DNA from: Pseudomonas sp. P5_109
GTDB taxonomy: Bacteria > Pseudomonadota > Gammaproteobacteria > Pseudomonadales > Pseudomonadaceae
NCBI RefSeq assembly: GCF_034009455.1
Contig: NZ_CP125380.1
Location: forward strand, 4,849,501-4,913,500
Reading direction: 5' to 3'
DNA: 64,000 nt
The notes below the pieces were generated by a model, which saw only the letters and a program-made list of their open reading frames with translations, had not been told where the DNA came from and ran no database searches. Positions 55,243 through 63,306 of this stretch are shown here, piece by piece. The first letter of the stretch is position 1. The number at the start of each line of letters is the position of its first letter. The position numbers and the translations under genes are program-made.

Positions 55243-56904
55243 ATGACCGACCATGCATTTGACTACCTGATCGTGGGCGCCGGGTCCGCCGGCTGTGTGC
55301 TGGCCAACCGTCTGGGCGCGGACCCGGCGGTGCGGATTCTGCTGCTGGAAGCCGGGCCGGCGGACCAGAGCTGGACCATCGACATGCCCTCCGCCGTGGG
55401 CCTGGTGGTCGGCGGCACACGCTACAACTGGAGCTACAGCTCGGAACCGGAACCGTATCTGGACGGGCGCAGGATCGGCACGCCGCGCGGCCGCACGCTC
55501 GGCGGCTCGTCGTCGATCAATGGCATGGTCTATATCCGTGGCCATGCCCGGGACTACGACGGCTGGGCCGCTCAGGGCTGCGCCGGCTGGGGTTATCAGG
55601 ACGTGTTGCCGTACTTCAAACGCGCCCAGACCCATGCCGATGGCGCGGATGAATATCGGGGGGCGAGCGGGCATCTGCACGTCACCCCCGGCGATACGAC
55701 GACGCCATTGTGTGCGGCGTTTCTGGCGGCCGGCGCGCAGGCCGGGTATGGCCTGAGCGATGATTTGAACGGTTATCGCCAGGAAGCCTTCGGCCCGGTT
55801 GATCGCACCACCCGCGCCGGTCGGCGCTGGAGCACCTCCCGTGGTTATCTGCGTGAAGCGCTGGAACGCGGCAATGTGCAGGTGCGCACTGAAGCCCTGG
55901 CACTGCGCATTCTGTTCGACGGCAAACGCGCCGCCGGCATCGAGTACAAGCACAACGGCGAGGTCCACCAGGCCTTCGCCCGCCGCGAAGTGTTGCTGAC
56001 CGCCGGGGCCATCAACTCGCCGCAATTGCTGCTGTTGTCCGGCATTGGCCCGGCGGCGGAACTGCGGGACCTGGGCATCGAGGTCAAACACGACCTGCCC
56101 GGCGTCGGCCGGCGGCTCAACGACCATCCGGACACGGTGGTGCAATACCTGTGCAAGCAGCCCGTGTCGCTCTACCCGTGGACCACCGCGCCGGGCAAGT
56201 GGTGGATCGGCGCACGCTGGTTTGCCACCCACGACGGATTGGCTGCGAGCAATCACTTCGAAGCCGGGGCGTTTATCCGTTCCCGGGCCGGGGTCGAGTT
56301 TCCCGATCTGCAACTGACCTTCATGCCCCTGGCGGTCAAACCCGGCAGCGTCGACCTGGTGCCGGGTCATGCGTTCCAGATCCACATTGACCTGATGCGC
56401 CCCACCAGCCTGGGCAGCGTCACGCTCAACAGTGCCGACCCCAGGCAGCCGCCGCGCATCCTGTTCAATTACCTGAAAACCGAGCAGGATCGAGCCGACA
56501 TGCGCGCCGGTGCGCGGCTGGTGCGCGAGATCATTGCGCAACCGGCCATGGCCGCTTACCGGGGTGAAGAGCTGGTGCCCGGCCCGCAGGCGCAAAGTGA
56601 TGAAGCGCTGGATGCCTGGGCCAGGCAAGTCACGGAAACCGGCTACCATGCCAGCGGCACTTGCAAGATGGGACCGGTGGGCGACACCGAAGCCGTGGTC
56701 GATCCGCAACTGCGGGTGCATGGCCTCGACGGATTGCGGGTGGTGGACGCCTCGACCATGCCGGTGATCGTCAGCGGCAACACCAATGCGCCAACGGTGA
56801 TGATCGCGGAAAAGGCCAGCGACCTGATTCGCGGCTTGCCGCCACTGCCGCCCGTCGATGCCCCGGTATGGATTCATCCACAATGGCAAACGCAGCAACG
56901 ATAG
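55243..56904 (+). CDS. GMC-family FAD oxidoreductase, choline-dehydrogenase-like
   Basis: Flavoprotein of 553 residues. The FAD motif is DYLIVGAGSAGCVLANRLGA at the N-terminus, and the GMC signatures RGRTLGGSSSINGMVYIRGH and LTAGAINSPQLLLLSGIGPA follow. Catalytic His and Asn are in GYHASGTCKMGPVGD and GNTNAPTVMIAEKASD. It resembles BetA, which oxidises choline to betaine aldehyde, but many BetA-like enzymes use other alcohols. It lies 9 bases before the regulator gene, so the two are probably cotranscribed. Confidence 0.9.
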   Translation: MTDHAFDYLIVGAGSAGCVLANRLGADPAVRILLLEAGPADQSWTIDMPSAVGLVVGGTRYNWSYSSEPEPYLDGRRIGTPRGRTLGGSSSINGMVYIRGHARDYDGWAAQGCAGWGYQDVLPYFKRAQTHADGADEYRGASGHLHVTPGDTTTPLCAAFLAAGAQAGYGLSDDLNGYRQEAFGPVDRTTRAGRRWSTSRGYLREALERGNVQVRTEALALRILFDGKRAAGIEYKHNGEVHQAFARREVLLTAGAINSPQLLLLSGIGPAAELRDLGIEVKHDLPGVGRRLNDHPDTVVQYLCKQPVSLYPWTTAPGKWWIGARWFATHDGLAASNHFEAGAFIRSRAGVEFPDLQLTFMPLAVKPGSVDLVPGHAFQIHIDLMRPTSLGSVTLNSADPRQPPRILFNYLKTEQDRADMRAGARLVREIIAQPAMAAYRGEELVPGPQAQSDEALDAWARQVTETGYHASGTCKMGPVGDTEAVVDPQLRVHGLDGLRVVDASTMPVIVSGNTNAPTVMIAEKASDLIRGLPPLPPVDAPVWIHPQWQTQQR

Positions 56905-56913
56905 AGATCACTC

Positions 56914-57978
56914 ATGAGTAATCAGTCGTCCAATGGCACCGATGCACGTTTCACCTGGCGGCGTGGCGAGGTCGCGCCGCTGCGGGTTGCGGTGCTGATG
57001 CTGCCGTCGTTTTCCAACTTCGGTCTGGCGGCCGTGCTGGAACCGCTGGCCATCGCCAATTGGCTGACTCAACGCCCCTTGTTCGAGTGGTCGCTGCTGT
57101 CCCTGGATGGTCAGCCGGTACAGGCCAGCAATGGCCTGACCACGGTCGCCAATGACGGTTTGAAGGCCGATCAGGGTTTCGATGTGTGCGTGGTGCTCGC
57201 CAGTTTCGATGTGCACAAACACAGCCGCAACCTCGCGCTCAAAAGCTGGCTGCGCAAACAGGCGCTGTTCGGCGCGGTGCTGATGGGCGTGGAAACCGGC
57301 ACCGAACTGCTCGCCGCCGCCGGCGTGCTCGACGGCTACGAAGCCGCCGTGCATTGGGACAACCTGCAGGGGTTTCAGGAAAGTTATCCACGGGTCCACG
57401 CCAAACCGCAGCTCTACACCCTGGAACGCCAGCGCATGACCTGCGCTGGCGCCACCACGACCCTGGACATGTTGCTGGGCTGGATCGGCCAACGCCTGGA
57501 CAGCGAACTGGCCCGGGAAATCGGCATGCACCTGTTGATGGGCCAGGTGCGCGCACCGGCCGATAATCAACTGGACGGCGGCCTGACCAACACCGGGCTG
57601 TACGGCAACAAGATCCGCCGCGCCATCGGCTTGATGGAGCAGGCCCTGGAAGAACCGCTGGATTGCGAAGCGATTGCCGCCCAGGTCGGCCTGTCACGGC
57701 GGCAACTGGAGCGACAATTCAAGCATCAGACCGGCCTGTCGCCGCTCAAGTACTACATCACCCTGCGCCTGGCCAAGGCTCACAGTTTGCTGCAACAGAC
57801 ACGCCTGAGCGTCGCCCAGGTGGCGGCCTGCTCGGGCTTCGGCTCGCTGGAGCACTTCTCCCGCACCTATCGCGCCCGCTTCGGCTGCCCGCCCAGCGAA
57901 GACCGCAGCCAGGTCTGGACCGCACCGGTGATGCGCCAGCCACTGCGCAAGGAGCACCGGCCAGTCGAGGCCGACTGA
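56914..57978 (+). CDS. GlxA-type AraC regulator (DJ-1/PfpI domain)
   Basis: Regulator of 354 residues. The N-terminal DJ-1/PfpI-like domain (about 25-200) reads RVAVLMLPSFSNFGLAAVLE and later GAVLMGVETGTELLAAAGVL, with Glu rather than Cys at the usual nucleophile site. The C-terminal AraC domain (about 230-330) has AIAAQVGLSRRQLERQFKHQ and VAQVAACSGFGSLEHFSRTY. GbdR, CdhR and SouR, regulators of betaine, carnitine and sarcosine catabolism in Pseudomonas, have this layout. It probably controls the neighbouring Rieske/GMC genes. Confidence 0.9.
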   Translation: MSNQSSNGTDARFTWRRGEVAPLRVAVLMLPSFSNFGLAAVLEPLAIANWLTQRPLFEWSLLSLDGQPVQASNGLTTVANDGLKADQGFDVCVVLASFDVHKHSRNLALKSWLRKQALFGAVLMGVETGTELLAAAGVLDGYEAAVHWDNLQGFQESYPRVHAKPQLYTLERQRMTCAGATTTLDMLLGWIGQRLDSELAREIGMHLLMGQVRAPADNQLDGGLTNTGLYGNKIRRAIGLMEQALEEPLDCEAIAAQVGLSRRQLERQFKHQTGLSPLKYYITLRLAKAHSLLQQTRLSVAQVAACSGFGSLEHFSRTYRARFGCPPSEDRSQVWTAPVMRQPLRKEHRPVEAD

Positions 57979-57991
57979 CTCTTTTGCTCTT

Positions 57992-58059
57992 CGTAGGAGC
58001 CGGCTTGCCGGCGATGGCGTCATCAAATGTGCCATCGCCGGCAAGCCGGGCTCCTACAG
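57992..58059. repeat. REP doublet (CGTAGGAGCCGGC type) overlapping a gene end
   Basis: Arms CGTAGGAGCCGGCTTGCCGG and complement (CCGGCAAGCCGGGCTCCTAC, one inserted G). The CTA of the right arm at 58054-58056 is the stop codon of the aldolase gene on the minus strand. Confidence 0.85.
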
Positions 58060-58785
58060 ATTCCGATAACCCGGTTCTTCTTCGTCGAGAATGCCCATCA
58101 ACGCGTCGAAATGCCTGTCGGCAAAACCCGGATACTCGAGCCATTGCCGACAGGTCTTGCGCGCTATTTCATCACTGGCGATACGCAGCTCACGGCCGGT
58201 GGACAGCGCGGTGATGTAGGTCTCGCAGGCGCGTTCGAAGTAGTACAGGTCATCGAACGCCTGGGCGATGCTCGGCGCCGCCACCAGCACCCCATGGTTG
58301 CCCATCAACAGAATCGGCTTATCCCCCAGCAGGTGGCTGACCCGCTCCGCCTCGTCTCCCAGGCCCATGCCGTCGAAGCCTTCGTCGATCACCACCCGTT
58401 CGAAAAAACGCATGCAGTTCTGCTCGATCGGCGGCAGCCGTGAATCCGCCAGACAGGCCAGGGCCGTCGCGTATTTCGAGTGGGTATGCAGGATGCAGCG
58501 GGCGTGTGGCTGGTTGCGGTGCAAGGCACTGTGCAAGGCCCAGGCGGTGATGTCCGGCGCGTCCGGGCGATCGAGGCTGGCGGGGTCATCGGCGTTGACC
58601 AGCAGCAAGTCGCTGGCCTTGATCCGCGAGAAGTGCCTGCCGTAAGGGTTGATCAAAAACTCCCGACCATCCCCCGACACCGCGACGCTGAAGTGATTGG
58701 CGATGGACTCGTGCAGGTTCAGCCGCGCCGCCCAGCGGAACGCACAGGCCAGGCGGATACGCAGTTGCTCGACAGGTTGATTCAT
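58054..58785 (-). CDS. Class II aldolase/adducin-family protein
   Basis: Zinc-dependent aldolase-fold protein of 243 residues. Zinc ligands appear in CILHTHSKYATALAC (His-x-His) and a later His in LLMGNHGVLVAAP; SIANHFSVAV near residue 28 is the usual N-terminal motif. Many members cleave phosphorylated sugars, but others act as decarboxylases or have unknown roles. I start at the ATG giving MNQPVEQLRI, preceded by GGAGC. It is convergent with the GlxA regulator and divergent from the binding-protein gene. The 270-base gap upstream shows nothing I can name. Confidence 0.88.
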   Translation of the reverse strand: MNQPVEQLRIRLACAFRWAARLNLHESIANHFSVAVSGDGREFLINPYGRHFSRIKASDLLLVNADDPASLDRPDAPDITAWALHSALHRNQPHARCILHTHSKYATALACLADSRLPPIEQNCMRFFERVVIDEGFDGMGLGDEAERVSHLLGDKPILLMGNHGVLVAAPSIAQAFDDLYYFERACETYITALSTGRELRIASDEIARKTCRQWLEYPGFADRHFDALMGILDEEEPGYRNL

Positions 58786-59055
58786 CCCGTGCTCCACAGC
58801 GGTTGATCGATTGCCTGCCAGTGTAGGGGCGCAACGGGCGTGCACTTGACGGGAAACGACAGGGATTGCCGTTATCCACCAGCGTTGCGATTGCGCGAAA
58901 GCGGCATGGTTTTGCCGCGATTGATCAAGGGCCCCGCGATGCTCACGACCATAGTGAGTGCCGTCAACGCGTTAAAGCAGGTTGTGCTCCACCTCTAACA
59001 AGAAAAAGACCGCTTCACAAACCGCTGCCGACGTTTACCCTCGAGGAGTTGATCC

Positions 59056-60006
59056 ATGAAAGCCTTGTTCTTGCTTGCGTCGCCCTTGTTTGCATGTCTG
59101 TATCTGCCGTTGCCGGCCCAGGCAGTGGAACCGGAATCCTGCGCCACGGTGCATTTCTCCGATGTCGGCTGGACCGATATCAGCGTCACCACCGCCGTCG
59201 CCAGCGAAGTGCTGGAATCCCTCGGCTACAAGACCAAGACCACCTTGCTGTCGATCCCCGTGACCTACCGCGCCTTGTCTTCAGGCAAAGAACTGGACGT
59301 GTTCCTCGGCAACTGGATGCCCACCACCGAAAACGACATCAAGCCCTTCCGTGACGCCGGCACCGTGGAGACCGTGCGCGCCAACCTGCATGGCGCCAAA
59401 TACACCCTGGCAGTGCCCGACTATGTCTACGACGCAGGGCTGCGCGATTTCGCCGACATCGCCAGGTTCAAGGACAAACTCAACGGCCACCTGTACGGCA
59501 TTGAACCTGGCAACGACGGTAACCGCCTGATCCAGAGCATGATCGACAAGGACGCCTTCGGCCTGAAGGATTTCAAGATGGTGGAATCCAGCGAAGCCGG
59601 CATGCTCTCGCAACTCAAACGCGCCACGCGCAAGAATGAATGGATGGTGTTTCTCGGCTGGGAACCGCACCCGATGAACACCCGCAACAAGATGAAGTAC
59701 CTCAGTGGCGGCGATGACTACTTCGGGCCGAACTACGGCCAGGCCACGGTCTACACCAACGTACGCAAGGGCTACCTCCAGGAATGCAGCAACGTCGGCC
59801 AACTGCTGCAGAACATGGAGTTCAGCCTGGCGATGGAGAACCAGTTGATGGACGCGGTGCTGAACCAGAACCAGAAACCGCGGGCGGCGGCCAAGGCGTG
59901 GTTGAAGGCCCATCCCGAGGTATTGCAGGCGTGGCTGGTTGGAGTCAGCAGTCGCGACGGGAAAGATGGATTGGCGGTGGCCGGAGCCAGCCTGGCCGGA
60001 CAATGA
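59056..60006 (+). CDS. Choline/betaine-type ABC transporter substrate-binding protein
   Basis: Periplasmic binding protein of 316 residues with a signal peptide (about 1-23, ending PAQA). It has the ChoX/CbcX/CaiX family pattern: CATVHFSDVGWTDISVTTAV, YRALSSGKELDVFLGNWMPT, KYTLAVPDYVYDAGL and MVFLGWEPHPMN, whose Trp residues line an aromatic box for a quaternary ammonium group. It could bind choline, betaine or carnitine. As with other Pseudomonas Cbc binding proteins, no permease or ATPase is adjacent, so it probably docks to a shared transporter. GAGGAG precedes the ATG. Confidence 0.9.
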   Translation: MKALFLLASPLFACLYLPLPAQAVEPESCATVHFSDVGWTDISVTTAVASEVLESLGYKTKTTLLSIPVTYRALSSGKELDVFLGNWMPTTENDIKPFRDAGTVETVRANLHGAKYTLAVPDYVYDAGLRDFADIARFKDKLNGHLYGIEPGNDGNRLIQSMIDKDAFGLKDFKMVESSEAGMLSQLKRATRKNEWMVFLGWEPHPMNTRNKMKYLSGGDDYFGPNYGQATVYTNVRKGYLQECSNVGQLLQNMEFSLAMENQLMDAVLNQNQKPRAAAKAWLKAHPEVLQAWLVGVSSRDGKDGLAVAGASLAGQ

Positions 60007-60060
60007 CATTTGAAGTCTGTCGCCTGACAGGCCATCCGGGAAAACCGGCGAAGCAGAATG

Positions 60061-61224
60061 TCAGGCGACGGCTTCACCGGCCCTGGATGACCAAGTCTTT
60101 TGTGGCTTGATCCACGCCAATATCCAGGCCACTACCGCACATACCATCAAGGTCCCGCCCAATGCCTGCCCCCAGGCCGCCAGCATCAGTCCGCCACCGA
60201 TCAACAGGTAATACAGCAAACCAAACAGCGCGCCGGCCGTACCCAGTCGATCACCGTAGTTGACCAAGGCCGAGCCGAGGATGTTCGGGATCGCCATGCC
60301 AAAGGCCAGTACCACCAACAACATCGCCAGCACGAACAGAGCGCTGTCCTCCATCAGCCAGACGAAACCGGCACCCACCAACATCAGCAATCCCGACACC
60401 CGGATCAGTTGCGCGCCACTCGACCCTCGTTGCAGCAGCCGTTTATTGAGCGCGGCCCCAAGGCCGGAACCCAGGGCCAGGATGACGCCACTGTAGCCAA
60501 ACATCTGCGCACTCAGCCCCAGCCGCTCAAACATGAAGGGACCCAGGCTGTAGTAGCTGAACAGGCCGATGTTGAAGACTGCCACCAATAATGTCGAACG
60601 CCAGATATCGCGATCCCGGAGCATTTGCCACAGCGTCTCGAACAGCGCGGGCGAAGCCACAGGCTGTGGTCGGGTTTCCGGTAAAACCCGCAGGCACCAC
60701 ATCCACAGTCCAACCGATAGCACCAGAAGCCCTCCCGGCACGCCTGGAAAACCGAAGCCTTGTACCAGGCTTGCTCCGGCGAACAGCCCGATGGCCGGGC
60801 TGGCGGCCAGTGCGATGCCCATGAGCGAAAACACCTGGGCCAGTGCCCCCCCCTTGAAGCGGTCGCGCAACAAGGTTTGCGTAACGACCGAGCCCACCGC
60901 TGCGCCAAACGCGGCCAGGCCTTGGGCCGCCAACAGCGCATCGAAGGTGCTGACACTGAGCGCCATCAACGAAGCCGCGGCGTACAGGGCGAACCCGGCA
61001 AGCATCGTCGGGCGACGCCCGATCAGGTCGCACATCCGGCCCCACACCACCACGCCGAACGCGAATGCCAGGAAATAGATGGAAAGCATTTGCGCCGCCG
61101 CCTGCGGCCCGACGGCAAAGGCCCGTCCGATGTCCGCCAGCGCCGGGCTGTAAATCGATTGCGCCAACTGCGGGAACATCAGCAGCGCGACGGCCAATAC
61201 CACGATTTTCTTGTCATTCACCAC
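60061..61224 (-). CDS. MFS exporter, Bcr/CflA type
   Basis: Inner-membrane drug/proton antiporter-like protein of 387 residues with about 12 helices. IYSPALADIGRAFAVGPQAA at the N-terminus and FAFGVVVWGRMCDLIGRRPT (MFS motif A) are typical of Bcr/CflA and EmrD-like exporters. The start is one of two adjacent GTG codons (61224 or 61221), with AAGAG upstream. It is divergent from an AraC regulator that may control it. The substrate is unknown. Confidence 0.87.
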   Translation of the reverse strand: MVNDKKIVVLAVALLMFPQLAQSIYSPALADIGRAFAVGPQAAAQMLSIYFLAFAFGVVVWGRMCDLIGRRPTMLAGFALYAAASLMALSVSTFDALLAAQGLAAFGAAVGSVVTQTLLRDRFKGGALAQVFSLMGIALAASPAIGLFAGASLVQGFGFPGVPGGLLVLSVGLWMWCLRVLPETRPQPVASPALFETLWQMLRDRDIWRSTLLVAVFNIGLFSYYSLGPFMFERLGLSAQMFGYSGVILALGSGLGAALNKRLLQRGSSGAQLIRVSGLLMLVGAGFVWLMEDSALFVLAMLLVVLAFGMAIPNILGSALVNYGDRLGTAGALFGLLYYLLIGGGLMLAAWGQALGGTLMVCAVVAWILAWIKPQKTWSSRAGEAVA

Positions 61225-61320
61225 GACTTCACTCTTAAAGGAAACTGTCGTGCAGATTAAGAAATCGTGACTGTCGTACTATCAGAACCCTGCCAATTTA
61301 TCGCTGAAATCGGACAACCC

Positions 61321-62085
61321 ATGGCCTGGCTCGACGCCCACGCACATTTCGATCCCGACAGCTTCACCGCACCGGTCATCGGCATCGCCGCAACCCTCGG
61401 TGATCACGATTCGGGCCTGCATCAACATCAACGCGGGCAACTGCTGTTTACCCGCCAGGGCTGTACGCGCATTACCCTGGCGCAGCAGCTGTGCCTGTTG
61501 CCACCCTCGCGCGCGGCGTGGATTCCTTGCGGTGTGGCCCATCGCGCCGTGATGCAACAGAGCGTCGATTACCGCTCCATCTACCTGAGCCCCGAGCTAT
61601 GCGCAGACCTGCCGCAACAGGTCTGCGTGATCGAAGTCAGCCCGTTGCTGCGGGCTGTACTGGAGTCGATAGCCCACGCCAGCTTCGACACCGCCTGGCG
61701 GCAGGGAAAATACGTCCATCTGCTGGGGCTGTGCCTGAGCGAAATTCGCGACGCGACCCGCCAGCCCATGCTGCTGCCGCTGCCGTCGGACAAACGCCTG
61801 GCACCGCTGCTCGCGACCGTCGACAAGCTGCCGCCGAAACTTCAAGCACTGCAGGCACGCCTGGGCGCCAGCGGCCGCACCATTGGCCGGATCTTCCAGC
61901 GTGAGACCGGCATGAGTTATCAGCAATGGCGGCAACAGTGGCGGCTGATGCGCGCCATCGAACTGCTCGCGACCGGACGAAACATCGGCTACAGCGCTTT
62001 TGAACTGGGCTTTGCCAGTGACAGTGCCTTCATCGCCTTCTTCAAGGACATGACCGGCATCACCCCCGGCGACTGGCTGAAATAG
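61321..62085 (+). CDS. AraC-family transcriptional regulator with cupin domain
   Basis: Regulator of about 254 residues. An N-terminal cupin-like sensor domain (HDSGLHQHQRGQLLFTRQGC, WIPCGVAHRA) precedes an AraC helix-turn-helix region (SGRTIGRIFQRETGMSYQQW, GYSAFELGFASDSAFIAFFK). I favour the ATG giving MAWLDAHAHFD; a GTG at 61267 in the same frame is the alternative and neither has a strong ribosome site. It stands between a divergent Bcr-type exporter and a downstream EmrAB-like pair and probably controls one or both. Confidence 0.87.
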   Translation: MAWLDAHAHFDPDSFTAPVIGIAATLGDHDSGLHQHQRGQLLFTRQGCTRITLAQQLCLLPPSRAAWIPCGVAHRAVMQQSVDYRSIYLSPELCADLPQQVCVIEVSPLLRAVLESIAHASFDTAWRQGKYVHLLGLCLSEIRDATRQPMLLPLPSDKRLAPLLATVDKLPPKLQALQARLGASGRTIGRIFQRETGMSYQQWRQQWRLMRAIELLATGRNIGYSAFELGFASDSAFIAFFKDMTGITPGDWLK

Positions 62086-62123
62086 GACCTGACGACCGGC
62101 AGCAAAAACCATTTGCCACAAAA

Positions 62124-62153
62124 TATTACATACGTCATATTACACCCGTAATA
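62124..62153 (+). promoter_or_regulatory. Triple TATTAC motif upstream of the EmrA-like gene
   Basis: TATTAC at 62124-62129 and 62138-62143, and its complement GTAATA at 62148-62153, in a very AT-rich 99-base gap. The last two form a palindrome TATTAC-ACCC-GTAATA. A regulator site is likely, but the protein that binds it is unknown. Confidence 0.4.
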
Positions 62154-62184
62154 ATTAAACAGCGCCCCTGACAGGTATCCCTCC

Positions 62185-63306
62185 ATGACCAGCATGTCCA
62201 CCGTAGAACCCGACCTGGACGCCCCGGTGAAACCGGCAAAACGTCCCCTGCTCAAACGCCTGCTGCTGCCGACAATGGGCATCGCAGCGTTGGTATTGGC
62301 CGGGATGTATGGCGCGCATTGGTGGACTGCCGGCCGCTTCATCGAAGAAACCGACGACGCCTACATCGGTGGCGATGTCACAGTGATCGGGTCGAAAGTG
62401 GCGGGTTACATAGACGAAGTGCTAGTGACCGACAACCAGAAGGTCAAGGCCGGTGACGTGTTGATTCGTCTCGATTCGCGCGACTATCGGGCCAACCTGG
62501 CCAAGGCCGAAGGCGCAGTGGCCGCTCAGGAAGCCTTGCTGGCCAACCTCGATGCGACCGAACAGCTGCAACAGGCCGTCATCGGCCAGGCTCGCGCCGG
62601 CATCGACGCCGCCGGTGCCGAAACCACCCGTTCGCGGGATGACGATGCCCGCTACAAAAAACTGGTGATCACCAACGCCGTCTCGGTGGAAAGCGCCCAG
62701 CGAGCCAACACCACGTTCAAGACGGCCCAGGCCCAAAGCAACCGCGCCCAGGCTGAACTGCTGGCCGCGCAACGCCAGCTGAATGTGATCGACACCCAGA
62801 AACAACAGGCCCGCGCCGCCCTGATCCAGGCCAGGGCCGAGCGTGATCTGGCGCAGTTGAATGTCGGCTACACCGAATTGAAGGCACCGGTTGACGGGGT
62901 GATCGGCAATCGCCGGGCCCGGGTCGGCGCCTATGCCCAGGCCGGCTCGCAATTGCTCTCGGTGGTGCCGGCCAGTGGTCTGTGGGTCGATGCCAACTTC
63001 AAGGAAGACCAACTGGCACGCATGGTGCCGGGGCAACGGGTGGTGATTCATGCGGACGTGCTGTCGGGTCAGGAATTCCACGGTCACCTCGACAGCCTGG
63101 CCCCTGCCAGCGGCTCGCAGTTCAGTGTGTTGCCGCCGGAAAACGCCACCGGCAACTTCACCAAGATCGTGCAGCGGGTGCCGGTGCGGATTCACCTCGA
63201 CCCGGCCGACAGCGTGCTCGGCCACCTGCGTCCCGGGTTGTCGGTGACCGCTGAAGTCGACACGCGCAAGGAGCCTGAAGCGCCAGCTGTTGCGAGCGCG
63301 CCATGA
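62185..63306 (+). CDS. EmrA-like membrane fusion protein (HlyD family)
   Basis: Periplasmic adaptor of 373 residues of a tripartite efflux system. One transmembrane helix near residues 25-50 (LLLPTMGIAALVLAGMYGAH) anchors it. Biotinyl-lipoyl halves (DAYIGGDVTVIGSKVAGYID; LNVGYTELKAPVDGVIGNRR) enclose a long coiled coil (about 100-215, rich in Ala/Gln/Arg), and a beta-barrel domain follows. The gene overlaps the following DHA2 transporter gene by 4 bases (ATGA). Confidence 0.92.
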   Translation: MTSMSTVEPDLDAPVKPAKRPLLKRLLLPTMGIAALVLAGMYGAHWWTAGRFIEETDDAYIGGDVTVIGSKVAGYIDEVLVTDNQKVKAGDVLIRLDSRDYRANLAKAEGAVAAQEALLANLDATEQLQQAVIGQARAGIDAAGAETTRSRDDDARYKKLVITNAVSVESAQRANTTFKTAQAQSNRAQAELLAAQRQLNVIDTQKQQARAALIQARAERDLAQLNVGYTELKAPVDGVIGNRRARVGAYAQAGSQLLSVVPASGLWVDANFKEDQLARMVPGQRVVIHADVLSGQEFHGHLDSLAPASGSQFSVLPPENATGNFTKIVQRVPVRIHLDPADSVLGHLRPGLSVTAEVDTRKEPEAPAVASAP

